A stretch of DNA of 12,401 nucleotides from Candidatus Anderseniibacteriota bacterium (GCA_003229735.1 QIFI01000037.1:1-12401); one strand, 5' to 3'. Positions 1 through 6,633 are shown, counted from the stretch's first letter. Made by a program: numbers and translations. The notes: generated from the letters alone by a model not told the origin.

Positions 1-507
1 CTGTTGAGATCGGTGATTATCGGGAAATCGGCAGAGCAGGCGCGGACGCAATTACAGTGGCAGAATGGCAAAGCGGCTAAACTGGTGGCTAAGGTATTGG
101 CATCAGCTATTGCCAATGCCCAGAACGATTTTGAGATTAGTGAAGAAGAATTAACAGTGGTGGCCTTGGATGTGGATGAAGGAATCAAGTTTAAGCGGTT
201 TAATCCGGTTAGCCGCGGTATGGCTCATTCATTTCAGAAGCGGAACTGCCATATTCGAGTGGTAGTGGGAAGTGAGGGGAAAAAGTCCAGTAAGAAAAAA
301 GTTAAAGCTGATATTGAGACTTTAACGGTGGAAGAGCTGGCAAAAAGTGAACGGGCGGTAGAGAGGCTGGAGGAACCAAAGAAGGAAACGGCCGCAGGCG
401 ACGGGGAGGCGGCGCCCTTAGACGCGGCTATGTTGTCCAGGAGTAAGAATAAAGTGATGCAGCAGGGGGGAGATAAGAAAAAGACTCATCGGAGGAAGAG
501 CATCTAG
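1..507 (+). CDS. rplV: Ribosomal protein uL22 (5' end outside window)
   Basis: Large-subunit protein uL22, which lines the peptide exit tunnel and contacts 23S rRNA. The reading frame is open from base 1, and the first visible residues (LLRSVIIGKSAEQA) match the middle of the usual first helix, so the true start lies upstream of the window. Family signatures are the KAAKLVAKVLASAIANA helix and the loop KRFNPVSRGMAH, which is the conserved tunnel hairpin region. After the usual end of the family (around VVVGSEG) there is a tail of about 75 residues rich in Lys, Glu and Ala, ending in KKKTHRRKSI. Such charged tails are common on ribosomal proteins of small-genome uncultivated bacteria (inference). 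It is the first gene of the cluster seen here and is followed by an unusually long, AT-rich spacer before rpsC. Confidence 0.95.
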   Translation: MLRSVIIGKSAEQARTQLQWQNGKAAKLVAKVLASAIANAQNDFEISEEELTVVALDVDEGIKFKRFNPVSRGMAHSFQKRNCHIRVVVGSEGKKSSKKKVKADIETLTVEELAKSERAVERLEEPKKETAAGDGEAAPLDAAMLSRSKNKVMQQGGDKKKTHRRKSI

Positions 508-681
508 AAGTAATTTTCAATTTCTAATTTCTAATTTTTATTCAATTTCTAATGAATCAATTATTAAAAAATAAATGCCAGATAATGTGGATTCAAGATC
601 GGCGATTGGTTTTGATATTTAAAAATTGGGTAATTAAGAATTCGATAAAAATTAATAATTGTGAATTAGAAATTATTTACT
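508..681. repeat. AT-rich spacer repeat between rplV and rpsC
   Basis: This 174-bp spacer is long for a ribosomal operon. Its left end repeats AATTTCTAAT-like units (about 519-553), and its right end carries the reverse-complement motif GAATTAGAAATTA (663-675), so the two ends are roughly inverted. A short open frame of 45 codons (ATG 552, stop 687-689) crosses most of the spacer and ends 8 bases inside rpsC, whose ATG is at 682. I see no promoter, terminator or ribosome binding site that I would defend. It resembles a decayed intergenic repeat rather than a gene, but its overlap with the rpsC start could couple translation. Confidence 0.5.
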
Positions 682-1446
682 ATGGGTAGAAAAACAGATC
701 CAACAATATTGAGGGTAGGCAACATTTTGCGGTCATGGGACGGCAAGTGGTTTTCAGATAAACGTCAGGATTTCAGAAATAATTTGCTGTCTGATTTAAC
801 TATTCGCAAGTATTTCGCGGAGCGGCATCGTTTGACTTCAATTTCCAGGATTGAAATTGAGCGGGGTCAGCAGGAGATGATATTAACTATTCACTCTTCC
901 CGGCCGGCGATGGTGATTGGCCGGGGCGGATCGGGAATTGAGCAAATCCAGAAAGACCTTAAGAGGCTGATAAAGATTAAGGGGCGGATGAGAATTAATG
1001 TTCAGGAGGTGCGAAATCCGGATACGGATGCTCACGCGGTAGCCACGCAGATAGTGGAGCAGTTGGAGCGGAGATTTCCCTATCGGCGAGTGTTAAAGCA
1101 AACGGTATCGAGAGCCATGCAAGCCGGAGCTTTGGGAGTTAAAGTGCTGGTGGCAGGCCGGCTGAATGGGGCGGAGATTGCCCGGTCAGAGTGGCTGGCG
1201 GAAGGAAATGTGCCTTTGCATACATTTAGAGCTGATATTTCATTTGCCAAAAGGACCGCCAAAACTACTTACGGCGCGATTGGGATTAAGGTGTGGATTA
1301 ATCGAGGTGAGTACAGTGATGATCGGGAGGAAAAACGGGATGAGAAGGGGGAGGCGGAGAAGAAGGTTATGGCTCGGCGGGGGTCATTAGCCAAGCAAGC
1401 TGAAAAATCTGTTCACCTGAAAGCCGGCAAGAAGGGTAAAAATTAA
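682..1446 (+). CDS. rpsC: Ribosomal protein uS3
   Basis: Small-subunit head protein at the mRNA entry channel. The N-terminus MGRKTDPTILRVG matches the family start (usually MGQKVNP..), which fixes the ATG. A type-2 KH domain is present with the GxxG loop as GRGG at residues 80-83, after the block RIEIERGQQ. The C-terminal S3 domain follows (about 115-210), including RRVLKQTVSRAMQAGALG and AEIARSEW. The last 40 or so residues form a Lys/Glu-rich tail beyond the usual family end. No Shine-Dalgarno sequence is visible; the bases before the start are TTATTTACT. The spacer to rplP is only 26 bases. Confidence 0.97.
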   Translation: MGRKTDPTILRVGNILRSWDGKWFSDKRQDFRNNLLSDLTIRKYFAERHRLTSISRIEIERGQQEMILTIHSSRPAMVIGRGGSGIEQIQKDLKRLIKIKGRMRINVQEVRNPDTDAHAVATQIVEQLERRFPYRRVLKQTVSRAMQAGALGVKVLVAGRLNGAEIARSEWLAEGNVPLHTFRADISFAKRTAKTTYGAIGIKVWINRGEYSDDREEKRDEKGEAEKKVMARRGSLAKQAEKSVHLKAGKKGKN

Positions 1447-1472
1447 AAGGCAAAGGGTAAAAATAATTTATT

Positions 1473-1883
1473 ATGCTGCTACCTAAAAAAGTAAAACATA
1501 GAAAGCATATGAAAGGGACGGTTAATGGGATTAGCGGCCGGGCGGCGACGGTCGATTTTGGGACATATGGATTAAAGGCTATGGAGAATAGATGGGTGAC
1601 GGCTCGGCAAATTGAGGCGGCTCGCCGAGCTATGACCCGGTCAGTTAAGAGGAGCGGCAAGATGTGGATTCGGATTTTTCCGGACAAGCCGATTACCAAG
1701 AAGGGGGCCGAGGTGCCGATGGGAAATGGCAAGGGTTCGGTAGATCATTTTGTGGCGGTGGTAAGGAGAGGCCGAATTATGTTTGAGATGGATGGGGTGT
1801 CGGAAGAAGCGGCCCGGGAGGCATTTAGGCTGGCCAGCCATAAATTGCCGGTGAAGACTGTTTTTATAAAGAGGGAGATATGA
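1473..1883 (+). CDS. rplP: Ribosomal protein uL16
   Basis: Large-subunit protein uL16, which sits near the A-site tRNA elbow and the peptidyl transferase centre. At 136 residues it has the normal family length. It starts MLLPKKVKHRKHMKG, the usual MLxPKRxKYRK.. opening, and carries the blocks EAARRAMTR, WIRIFPDKPITKK and the loop EVPMGNGKGSVDHFVAVV, which contains the conserved MGxGKG. It ends in TGA, showing that TGA is a true stop in this organism. It is followed by a 119-base spacer containing a repeat with a short open frame, where most bacteria place rpmC within a few bases. Confidence 0.97.
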   Translation: MLLPKKVKHRKHMKGTVNGISGRAATVDFGTYGLKAMENRWVTARQIEAARRAMTRSVKRSGKMWIRIFPDKPITKKGAEVPMGNGKGSVDHFVAVVRRGRIMFEMDGVSEEAAREAFRLASHKLPVKTVFIKREI

Positions 1884-1885
1884 TT

Positions 1886-1996
1886 ATGAAAATCCAAATT
1901 TCAAAATCTTATGGGCATGAGTTGATGGCTGGGAGTGGTTTGAGCTGGCGAGATGGAGGCTTGTCAGGCGTTCGGTCTTTGTTTTTTGGTAATTGA
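1886..1996 (+). repeat. Spacer repeat copy A with 36-codon open frame
   Basis: This sequence fills the gap between rplP and rpmC. Bases 1889-1964 are 71/76 identical to bases 4645-4720 in the rpsH-rplF gap. The repeat is read as one open frame from ATG 1886, two bases after the rplP stop. It begins MKIQISKSYGHELMAGS and ends SLFFGN, stopping at 1994-1996, six bases before the rpmC ATG. A GGAG at 1874-1877, inside the last rplP codons, is well placed for this frame. Four of the five base differences from copy B change the amino acid, which argues against selection on the peptide. I treat it as an inserted repeat that may keep translation coupled, not as a proven gene. Confidence 0.55.
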
Positions 1997-2002
1997 TTGA
2001 GT

Positions 2003-2197
2003 ATGAGCGTTAGAGAATGGCGGGAACTGAATATTGAGGAGCTGAATCGGGCTATTGGTCAGGCTGAATTGGATTTGGCGGTCAAGCATGAAGAGGTGAT
2101 GAATGGCAAGGAGAAAGATCATTCGCAATTGATCCGGATGAGGAGAGATATTGCGCGGATGAATACGGTTAGAGTTGAGAAGGGAAAAGTAAATTAA
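2003..2197 (+). CDS. rpmC: Ribosomal protein uL29
   Basis: Small two-helix large-subunit protein near the exit tunnel, part of the docking site for trigger factor and SRP. It has 64 residues, normal for the family. The start ATG gives MSVREWRELNIEEL, matching the usual first helix (..KELRELSxEEL), and the C-terminal helix has the signature IRMRRDIARMNTV. An in-frame TTG lies two codons earlier (1997) but adds nothing family-like, so ATG 2003 is preferred. No Shine-Dalgarno is visible. It is followed by rpsQ after 41 bases. Confidence 0.93.
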   Translation: MSVREWRELNIEELNRAIGQAELDLAVKHEEVMNGKEKDHSQLIRMRRDIARMNTVRVEKGKVN

Positions 2198-2238
2198 TTT
2201 GATTTTAGGGAATAACTAAGGCATAATATTTAATTACT

Positions 2239-2562
2239 ATGGCAGTTGAAACCAAAAAGAATAAGCAACTAGAAGTCACTAAAAAGGGTGCGAGCAGGCC
2301 TCATACCATAGGGTTGAAGGGCAGGCGTGAGCTGAAGGGAGTGATAATAAAGAAGTCCGGCGACAAGACGGTAGCGGTGGAGGTGACCCGAGTGTATTCT
2401 CATGAGCTGTATAATCGCAAGGTGCTAAGATCAAAGAAATATCTGGCGCATGATGAAGCAAACGCGGGTGAAGTCGGGCAGAAAGTTTCGATTAGAGAAA
2501 TGAAGCCGGGATCGGCCAGGAAGAGATTTGTACTGGTGGTAGGTGATAATAAAGACAAATAG
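2239..2562 (+). CDS. rpsQ: Ribosomal protein uS17 with N-terminal extension
   Basis: Primary 16S rRNA-binding protein with an OB fold. The family core runs from about residue 29 (RRELKGVIIKKSGDKTVAV) through SKKYLAHDEAN and VGQKVSIREMKP to KRFVLVV. At 107 residues it exceeds the typical length of about 85, and the surplus is an N-terminal extension of about 28 residues rich in Lys. An internal ATG that would remove the extension is not present before the core, which supports the long start. No Shine-Dalgarno is seen; the start is preceded by TTTAATTACT, similar to the TTATTTACT before rpsC. Confidence 0.95.
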   Translation: MAVETKKNKQLEVTKKGASRPHTIGLKGRRELKGVIIKKSGDKTVAVEVTRVYSHELYNRKVLRSKKYLAHDEANAGEVGQKVSIREMKPGSARKRFVLVVGDNKDK

Positions 2563-2563
2563 T

Positions 2564-2698
2564 ATGAAAATGATAAATCTCGAGAAGCAAATTATAAACA
2601 ATATTCAATTTCGAGATGACAATATCGAGACGTCTAAGAGTTTGGGTATTGGCGACTGGAGACTGCTTGGGGCTGGCGATTTATTTTTTAGCAATTAA
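2564..2698 (+). other. Spacer with 44-codon open frame (rpsQ-rplN gap)
   Basis: A 147-bp gap separates rpsQ from rplN. An open frame starts at ATG 2564, one base after the rpsQ stop, and ends with TAA at 2696-2698, eleven bases before the rplN ATG. It begins MKMINLEKQI and ends LLGAGDLFFSN. The end resembles the ends of the open frames in the gaps 1886-1996 (SLFFGN) and 4603-4752 (FGAGNLSFGN), and the start MKM.. resembles MKIQ. The middle is unrelated or too decayed to align. No known domain is recognisable. It is either a diverged member of the same spacer repeat or a small unrecognised peptide. Confidence 0.4.
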
Positions 2699-2709
2699 CC
2701 TGGTTGGGA

Positions 2710-3081
2710 ATGATTCACGAGAAGAGCAAACTGGTGGCGGCGGATAATTCAGGAGCAAAGCTCATGGAGGTGATTCGGGTATTGGGGGGAACTCGACGCA
2801 GATATGCTTATTTGGGAGATGTGGTGGTGGTAACGGTTAAGGTGGCGGAGCCGAGAGCGGCGGTGAAGAAGAGTGAAGTAGTGAGAGCGGTGATTGTGAG
2901 GACCCGGAAGGAGCAGAAAAGGCCGGATGGAACAGCCATTAGATTTGATGATAACGCGGCGGTAGTACTGCAGAAAGAGTCCAAGGAAATGATTGGCACC
3001 AGGGTGTTTGGTCCGGTGGCCAGAGAGGTGAGGCGGTCAGGTTTACAAAAAATAATTTCTTTAGCACCGGAGGTATGGTAA
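2710..3081 (+). CDS. rplN: Ribosomal protein uL14
   Basis: Large-subunit protein uL14, which forms part of the intersubunit bridge with 16S rRNA and is the binding site of the silencing factor RsfS. The start ATG 2710 gives MIHEKSKLVAADNSGAK, the usual family opening (MIQxxxxLxVADNSGAK). A TTG two codons earlier is in frame but would add non-family residues. Conserved blocks include VIRVLGG, YLGDVVVVTVK, the VVRAVIVRTRKE strand, IRFDDNAAVV, GTRVFGPVAREVR and the end KIISLAPEVW. Length 123 is normal. The 3' end overlaps the rplX start by 7 bases (ATGGTAA), so the two genes are probably translationally coupled. Confidence 0.96.
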   Translation: MIHEKSKLVAADNSGAKLMEVIRVLGGTRRRYAYLGDVVVVTVKVAEPRAAVKKSEVVRAVIVRTRKEQKRPDGTAIRFDDNAAVVLQKESKEMIGTRVFGPVAREVRRSGLQKIISLAPEVW

Positions 3082-3422
3082 ATGCACGAAAATCCAAAAA
3101 ACAAAATCCAAAATCCAAAATCAGGAAAGGGGATGTGGTGCGGATTTTGAGCGGAAAGGATCGGGGCAAGTCCGGATCGGTGATGGCGGTATTGCCGGAG
3201 CGGGGCCGAGTGGTGGTGGATAGTATTAATATGATGATGAAGCATGTGCGGCCGAAGAAATCCGGAGAAAAAGGACAGCGGGTGTCAATAGCGGCGCCGA
3301 TGCATATTTCCAACGTGCAGTTGATTTGTCCGGCCTGCAAAAAGAGTTCGAGATTAGGGATTAAAAGGGAAGACGGGAAACGACAGAGAATTTGCAAGAA
3401 GTGTAATACGGTTATTGATTAA
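3075..3422 (+). CDS. rplX: Ribosomal protein uL24, zinc-ribbon form, with repeat-derived N-terminus
   Basis: Assembly-initiator protein of the large subunit. The KOW domain starts at residue 16 with KIRKGDVVRILSGKDRGK, and later blocks are RVVVDSINMMMKHV and APMHISNV. Four cysteines, C85-x2-C88 and C107-x2-C110, form a zinc ribbon known in many bacterial uL24 proteins. The first 15 residues (MVNARKSKKQNPKSK) are not family-like. Their DNA is a run of AAAATCC units, the same type of sequence as in the gaps at 4606-4659 and 8758-8785, so the repeat seems to have been taken into the gene. The start overlaps the rplN stop. GGAGG lies only one base before this ATG, too close for normal use. The alternative ATG 3082 is out of frame. 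Confidence 0.93.
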   Translation: MVNARKSKKQNPKSKIRKGDVVRILSGKDRGKSGSVMAVLPERGRVVVDSINMMMKHVRPKKSGEKGQRVSIAAPMHISNVQLICPACKKSSRLGIKREDGKRQRICKKCNTVID

Positions 3423-3436
3423 AGCGCCATTTTCAT

Positions 3437-3982
3437 ATGTCTCAAGAAATGACTAAAACTTATCAGCAGCTTAAAAAGCAAATGAAGATTGGCAATATTC
3501 TGGCGGTGCCAAAAATTACCAAAGTGCTGGTGCATGCCGGAGTGGGCAAGAATCGAGATGACAAGAAATATATTGAAGCGGTGGTCAATGACCTGATGCT
3601 GATTACCGGACAAAAGCCGCAGGAACGGCGGGCCAAAAAGGCGGTAGCTGGATTTAAGGTGAGAGAGGGAAATCTGGTGGGATATCTAGTGACTTTGCGG
3701 GGAAAAAGAATGGAGGAGTTTGTGACCAGGTTTGTGGATACGGCTTTACCCCGAGTACGTGATTTTAGAGGAATCGCGGTTAGTTCGCTGGATGACAAGG
3801 GGAACTTGAATGTGGGTATGACCGAGCAGCTGCCATTTCCGGAGATAAATTCGGAGAAGACAGATGTGGTGTTTGGCGTGCAGGTGACGCTGGTGACTGG
3901 CGCTGATAGTTTTGAGGAGGGAGAGAAATTGTTTAGGGCTTTGGGTTTTCCGCTCAAAGAAGAAGATGAGGAAGAGAATTAA
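3437..3982 (+). CDS. rplE: Ribosomal protein uL5
   Basis: Large-subunit protein of the central protuberance that binds 5S rRNA. It has 181 residues, close to the normal length. Family blocks seen in order are VPKITKVLVHAGVGK, LITGQKPQERRAKKAVAGFK, VTLRGKRMEEF, ALPRVRDFRG, EQLPFPEIN and the end FRALGFPL. The N-terminal helix before the first block is shorter than in E. coli, and the last residues are an acidic tail (KEEDEEEN). It starts 14 bases after rplX with no visible Shine-Dalgarno. Confidence 0.96.
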   Translation: MSQEMTKTYQQLKKQMKIGNILAVPKITKVLVHAGVGKNRDDKKYIEAVVNDLMLITGQKPQERRAKKAVAGFKVREGNLVGYLVTLRGKRMEEFVTRFVDTALPRVRDFRGIAVSSLDDKGNLNVGMTEQLPFPEINSEKTDVVFGVQVTLVTGADSFEEGEKLFRALGFPLKEEDEEEN

Positions 3983-4021
3983 TTTGACCTGGCGCTTAAT
4001 ATAGTTCATATTGCCTGAATC

Positions 4022-4207
4022 ATGGCTAGACAAGCACAAATTGCCAAGAGTAAGAAGAAACCCAAGTTTACGACTAGATTGGTGCGTCGGTGCGCTTTAT
4101 GCGGTCGTAATCGGGGGTATATGAGAGATTTTGGTTTGTGTCGGATTTGTTTTAGAGAGCAGGCGGAAAAAGGCACGGTGCCGGGAATTAGAAAATCATC
4201 CTGGTAA
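4022..4207 (+). CDS. rpsN: Ribosomal protein uS14, zinc-binding short form
   Basis: Small-subunit head protein. At 61 residues it is the short type Z form, with the zinc motif C24-x2-C27 and C40-x2-C43 (CALCGRNRGYM and GLCRICFRE) and the conserved end GTVPGIRKSSW. The N-terminus MARQAQIAKSKKKPKF matches the family and fixes the start. The stop is one base before the rpsH start, so the pair is likely coupled. No Shine-Dalgarno is evident. Confidence 0.97.
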   Translation: MARQAQIAKSKKKPKFTTRLVRRCALCGRNRGYMRDFGLCRICFREQAEKGTVPGIRKSSW

Positions 4208-4208
4208 T

Positions 4209-4601
4209 ATGGACGTAATAGCAAACATGTTGAATATAATTGTAAATGCCCAGCAGGTAGGTAAAGAGCGGGTGGCGGTGCCATACTCATCTAATAAACA
4301 GCGACTGGCTGGATTTTTACAAGCCAAGAAAATGATTGCCAAAGTGCGAGTGCAAGAAGGAGGTATAAAGAAGCTGGTGTTAACACTTAAGTATGTGGAT
4401 GGACAGCCAATAATTAATCGAGTGAAAAGAATCAGTAAGCCGGGGCGCCGGTATTATGTTGGCCATAAGGATTTGCCCAGGGCCGGCGGCCGACCGGGAT
4501 TTTATGTGCTATCAACTTCCGGAGGGCTAAAGGATGAAGTGGAGGCTAGAAAAGAAGGTTTGGGCGGGGAGTTGATTTGTGAGATTTGGGAGACCAGGTA
4601 A
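4209..4601 (+). CDS. rpsH: Ribosomal protein uS8
   Basis: Primary 16S rRNA-binding protein of the platform; in E. coli it also represses the spc operon by binding its mRNA near rplE (I see no evidence here for such a site). The frame is open further upstream, but ATG 4209 gives MDVIANMLNIIVNAQQVGK, which matches the usual N-terminus, and lies one base past the rpsN stop. Later blocks are ISKPGRRYYV (family SKPGxRxY) and the C-terminal core VLSTSGGLKDEVEARKEGLGGELICEIW split across 4501-4594, equal to the family STSxGhhxxxxAxxxxhGGExLxxVW. At 130 residues it is normal length. Confidence 0.96.
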   Translation: MDVIANMLNIIVNAQQVGKERVAVPYSSNKQRLAGFLQAKKMIAKVRVQEGGIKKLVLTLKYVDGQPIINRVKRISKPGRRYYVGHKDLPRAGGRPGFYVLSTSGGLKDEVEARKEGLGGELICEIWETR

Positions 4602-4602
4602 T

Positions 4603-4752
4603 ATGAAAATCCAAATGTCAAAATCCAAATGTCAAGTCAATGTCAAAATCCAAATGTCAAAATCTTATGGGTATGAGTTGATGGCTGGGAGTGATTTGAG
4701 CCGGCGAGATGGAGGTTTGTTTGGGGCTGGTAATTTATCTTTTGGTAATTAA
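4603..4752 (+). repeat. Spacer repeat copy B with 14-bp tandem units and 49-codon open frame
   Basis: This is the second copy of the spacer element. The 14-base unit AAATCCAAATGTCA occurs at 4607-4620, 4621-4634 and 4646-4659. The segment 4645-4720 is 71/76 identical to 1889-1964. One open frame covers the whole gap: ATG 4603 is one base after the rpsH stop, and TAA at 4750-4752 is six bases before the rplF ATG. The spacing to the next gene is the same as in copy A. Its peptide starts MKIQMSKSKC and ends FGAGNLSFGN. The unit length is not a multiple of three, so tandem copies are read in different frames, which favours a DNA-level or RNA-level element over a conserved peptide. Confidence 0.6.
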
Positions 4753-4758
4753 TTTTAT

Positions 4759-5301
4759 ATGTCTAGAATAGGTAAACAACCGATTGTAATTCCGGAAGGA
4801 GTGAAGGTAACCCTTGAGGATGGTTTGGTGACGGTGAAAGGCTCAAAGGGGGAAATGTCTTATCAGACGCATTCGGATATAGAAGTGGAGATGGTTGACG
4901 GAGAAATTATATGTTCGGTGGGTAAGGATAGTAAACAGTCTAGCGCTTTATGGGGGACCACCAGAGCGCGGATAGCTAATTTGGTTAAGGGAGTGAGTGA
5001 AGGTTTTATCAAGGAATTGGAATTGCATGGAGTGGGGTATAAAGCGGCGGTGCAGGGAAAAGATATGGAGATGCAATTGGGATATTCGCATCCGGTGGTG
5101 ATTGAGGCGCCGGAGAACATTCAGTTTGAAGTGGATGACGAGGTAATCCGAGTTAAGGGGATTGATAAGGAGCTGGTAGGGCAGGTGGCGGCATTGATCA
5201 GGGCATCCAGAAAGCCGGAGCCATATAAGGGCAAAGGAGTCAGATATAAGGGTGAGCAAGTGAGGCGCAAAGTGGGTAAAGTGGTAGGAGCGACTACCTA
5301 A
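4759..5301 (+). CDS. rplF: Ribosomal protein uL6
   Basis: Large-subunit protein near the factor-binding GTPase centre. The 180 residues cover both duplicated domains. It opens MSRIGKQPIVIPEGVKV, the standard start; the first domain has VTVKGSKGEMSY, and the second has LHGVGYKAAVQGK, LQLGYSHPV-like MQLGYSHPVVIEAP, and the signature RKPEPYKGKGVRYKGE near the C-terminus. It is preceded by TTTTAT without a Shine-Dalgarno and is followed by rplR after five bases. Confidence 0.97.
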   Translation: MSRIGKQPIVIPEGVKVTLEDGLVTVKGSKGEMSYQTHSDIEVEMVDGEIICSVGKDSKQSSALWGTTRARIANLVKGVSEGFIKELELHGVGYKAAVQGKDMEMQLGYSHPVVIEAPENIQFEVDDEVIRVKGIDKELVGQVAALIRASRKPEPYKGKGVRYKGEQVRRKVGKVVGATT

Positions 5302-5306
5302 GAATT

Positions 5307-5645
5307 ATGGATATAAAAGTCAGGTATAATCGAAAAAGAAGAGGGCGAGCCAAAATTCGGGGAACCGGCAGGTGTCCGCGGGCGGTGGTTTATCGCAGTA
5401 ATAGAGAAACCGGATTGCAGTTGGTGGATGATGACGCGGGGATAACCTTGCTGGCGGTTACATCCGGGACGGGGGATAAAAAAGGGAGCAAAACTGATCA
5501 GGCGGCAGAAGCAGGTAAAGAGATGGCAAATAAGGCCAAGCAGAAAGGGATTAAAAAGATTGTGTTTGATCGAGGCGGGTATCGATATCATGGGCGGGTC
5601 AAAGTGCTGGCAGAAGCTTTAAGAAAGGGAGGATTAGAATTTTAA
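5307..5645 (+). CDS. rplR: Ribosomal protein uL18
   Basis: 5S rRNA-binding protein of the central protuberance, partner of uL5. It has 112 residues, close to normal. The basic N-terminus RYNRKRRGRAKIRGTG leads into CPRAVVYRSNRETGLQLVDD; the C-terminal half has AAEAGKEMANKAKQKGIKKI and FDRGGYRYHGRVKVLAEALRK, where FDRGGxxYHGRVKALAEA is the family signature. The gene lies five bases after rplF and three bases before rpsE, consistent with tight coupling. Confidence 0.96.
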   Translation: MDIKVRYNRKRRGRAKIRGTGRCPRAVVYRSNRETGLQLVDDDAGITLLAVTSGTGDKKGSKTDQAAEAGKEMANKAKQKGIKKIVFDRGGYRYHGRVKVLAEALRKGGLEF

Positions 5646-5648
5646 ATT

Positions 5649-6170
5649 ATGGCTAATACTACAAATCAGGTAAATAATCGGCCGACAGCCAAGACGGGCG
5701 ATCGGCGTCGTCGTCATTTTTCTTCTGGTGAAGATCAGCGTGATTATGATTTTGAGGTGCTGGAAGTGGCCCGGGTGGTGCGAGTGGTCAAAGGCGGGCG
5801 GAGATTCAGTTTTCGCACCAGTGTAGTGGTGGGGAATAAGTCTGGGAAAGTGGGCCTGGGAATCGGCAAAAGCAAGGATGTGCAGTCTTCTATAAATAAG
5901 GCATATGATCGAGGCGTGAAGCAATTAAAGGATATAGCTTTGGCTGATAATACCATTCCTTATGAGGTAAGAGCTAAATCCGGAGGCTCGCAAGTGATGT
6001 TAAGGCCGGCCAGACTGGGTACGGGCCTGATAGCGGGAGGAATTGTGCGCTTAGTGGCTCAAATGGCGGGAATTCGGGATGTGGTATCGAAGCGGCTGGG
6101 ATCGGCAAATAAGGTGAATACAGCCCGGGCAACTATTGAGGCGTTGTCTAGTTTGAAAATAAGAAAATAG
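5649..6170 (+). CDS. rpsE: Ribosomal protein uS5
   Basis: Small-subunit protein involved in decoding fidelity and, with uS3 and uS4, in mRNA unwinding. It has 173 residues. After a hydrophilic lead of about 30 residues comes the double-stranded-RNA-binding-like domain: EVLEVARVVRVVKGGRRFSF, VVGNKSGKVGLGIGK, and the C-terminal domain GLIAGGIVRLVAQMAGI, DVVSKRLGSANKVNTARAT. A GGAGG at 5630-5634 is about 15 bases upstream, too far for a normal ribosome binding site. In most bacteria rpmD (L30) follows; here rplO starts one base after the stop, so L30 is missing. Confidence 0.97.
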   Translation: MANTTNQVNNRPTAKTGDRRRRHFSSGEDQRDYDFEVLEVARVVRVVKGGRRFSFRTSVVVGNKSGKVGLGIGKSKDVQSSINKAYDRGVKQLKDIALADNTIPYEVRAKSGGSQVMLRPARLGTGLIAGGIVRLVAQMAGIRDVVSKRLGSANKVNTARATIEALSSLKIRK

Positions 6171-6171
6171 C

Positions 6172-6633
6172 ATGGCCGTTTATTTACACAATTTACCGGC
6201 GGTGGCGAAAAAAAAGAAGCGGCGGGGGAGGGGGATTGGCAGTCATGGAGCTAAATCCGGCCGAGGCATGAAGGGGCAGAAATCGAGGGCCGGCTATTCT
6301 TCCCGGGCGGGATTTGAGGGCGGCCAGACACCACTTTATCAGCGTCTGCCAAAGGGCCGGGGGACCAAGCAAACTTTCTCGTCGCAGGTGGTAAAGCCGG
6401 CGATGATAACATTGAAGAGTTTGAACAATTTTAAGGATGGGGATATTGTGGGGCCGGGGGCTTTGGCGAAGAAGAATCTTATTAATAAGAAAGCCAGAGC
6501 AGTGAAACTGATAGGCTCGGGCAAGATGGAGCTAAAGGTAACGGTGCGGGTGCATCAGGTTACCGAGCAGGCTAAAGCGGCGGTGGAAGGCGCGGGCGGC
6601 AAGATAGAGATTATTAAGGCACAAGTTGAATAG
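6172..6633 (+). CDS. rplO: Ribosomal protein uL15
   Basis: Large-subunit protein needed late in assembly. It has 153 residues, with the glycine- and lysine-rich N-terminal half typical of the family: KKKKRRGRGIGSHGAKSGRG, GMKGQKSRAG, FEGGQTPLYQRLPKGRG. The globular C-terminal half includes LNNFKDGDIV and ends in the alternating motif VEGAGGKIEII. The usual opening (LxxLxPAxGSxxxxKRxGRG) is represented by YLHNLPAVAKKKKRRGRG. It follows rpsE directly with no rpmD between them. Confidence 0.96.
   Translation: MAVYLHNLPAVAKKKKRRGRGIGSHGAKSGRGMKGQKSRAGYSSRAGFEGGQTPLYQRLPKGRGTKQTFSSQVVKPAMITLKSLNNFKDGDIVGPGALAKKNLINKKARAVKLIGSGKMELKVTVRVHQVTEQAKAAVEGAGGKIEIIKAQVE

Noticed and set aside
3069..3073. 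GGAGG as ribosome binding site for rplX
   Set aside because: It is one base from the ATG, too close to function; the bases are also needed as rplN codons. Coupling by overlap is more likely.
3463..3957. Long minus-strand open frame (164 codons) opposite rplE
   Set aside because: It is fully covered by a clear uL5 gene on the + strand and its translation has no recognisable family. The same holds for the other antisense frames under ribosomal genes.
4607..4659. CRISPR-like repeats
   Set aside because: Units are 14 bases, partly tandem without unique spacers, and no cas gene is near.
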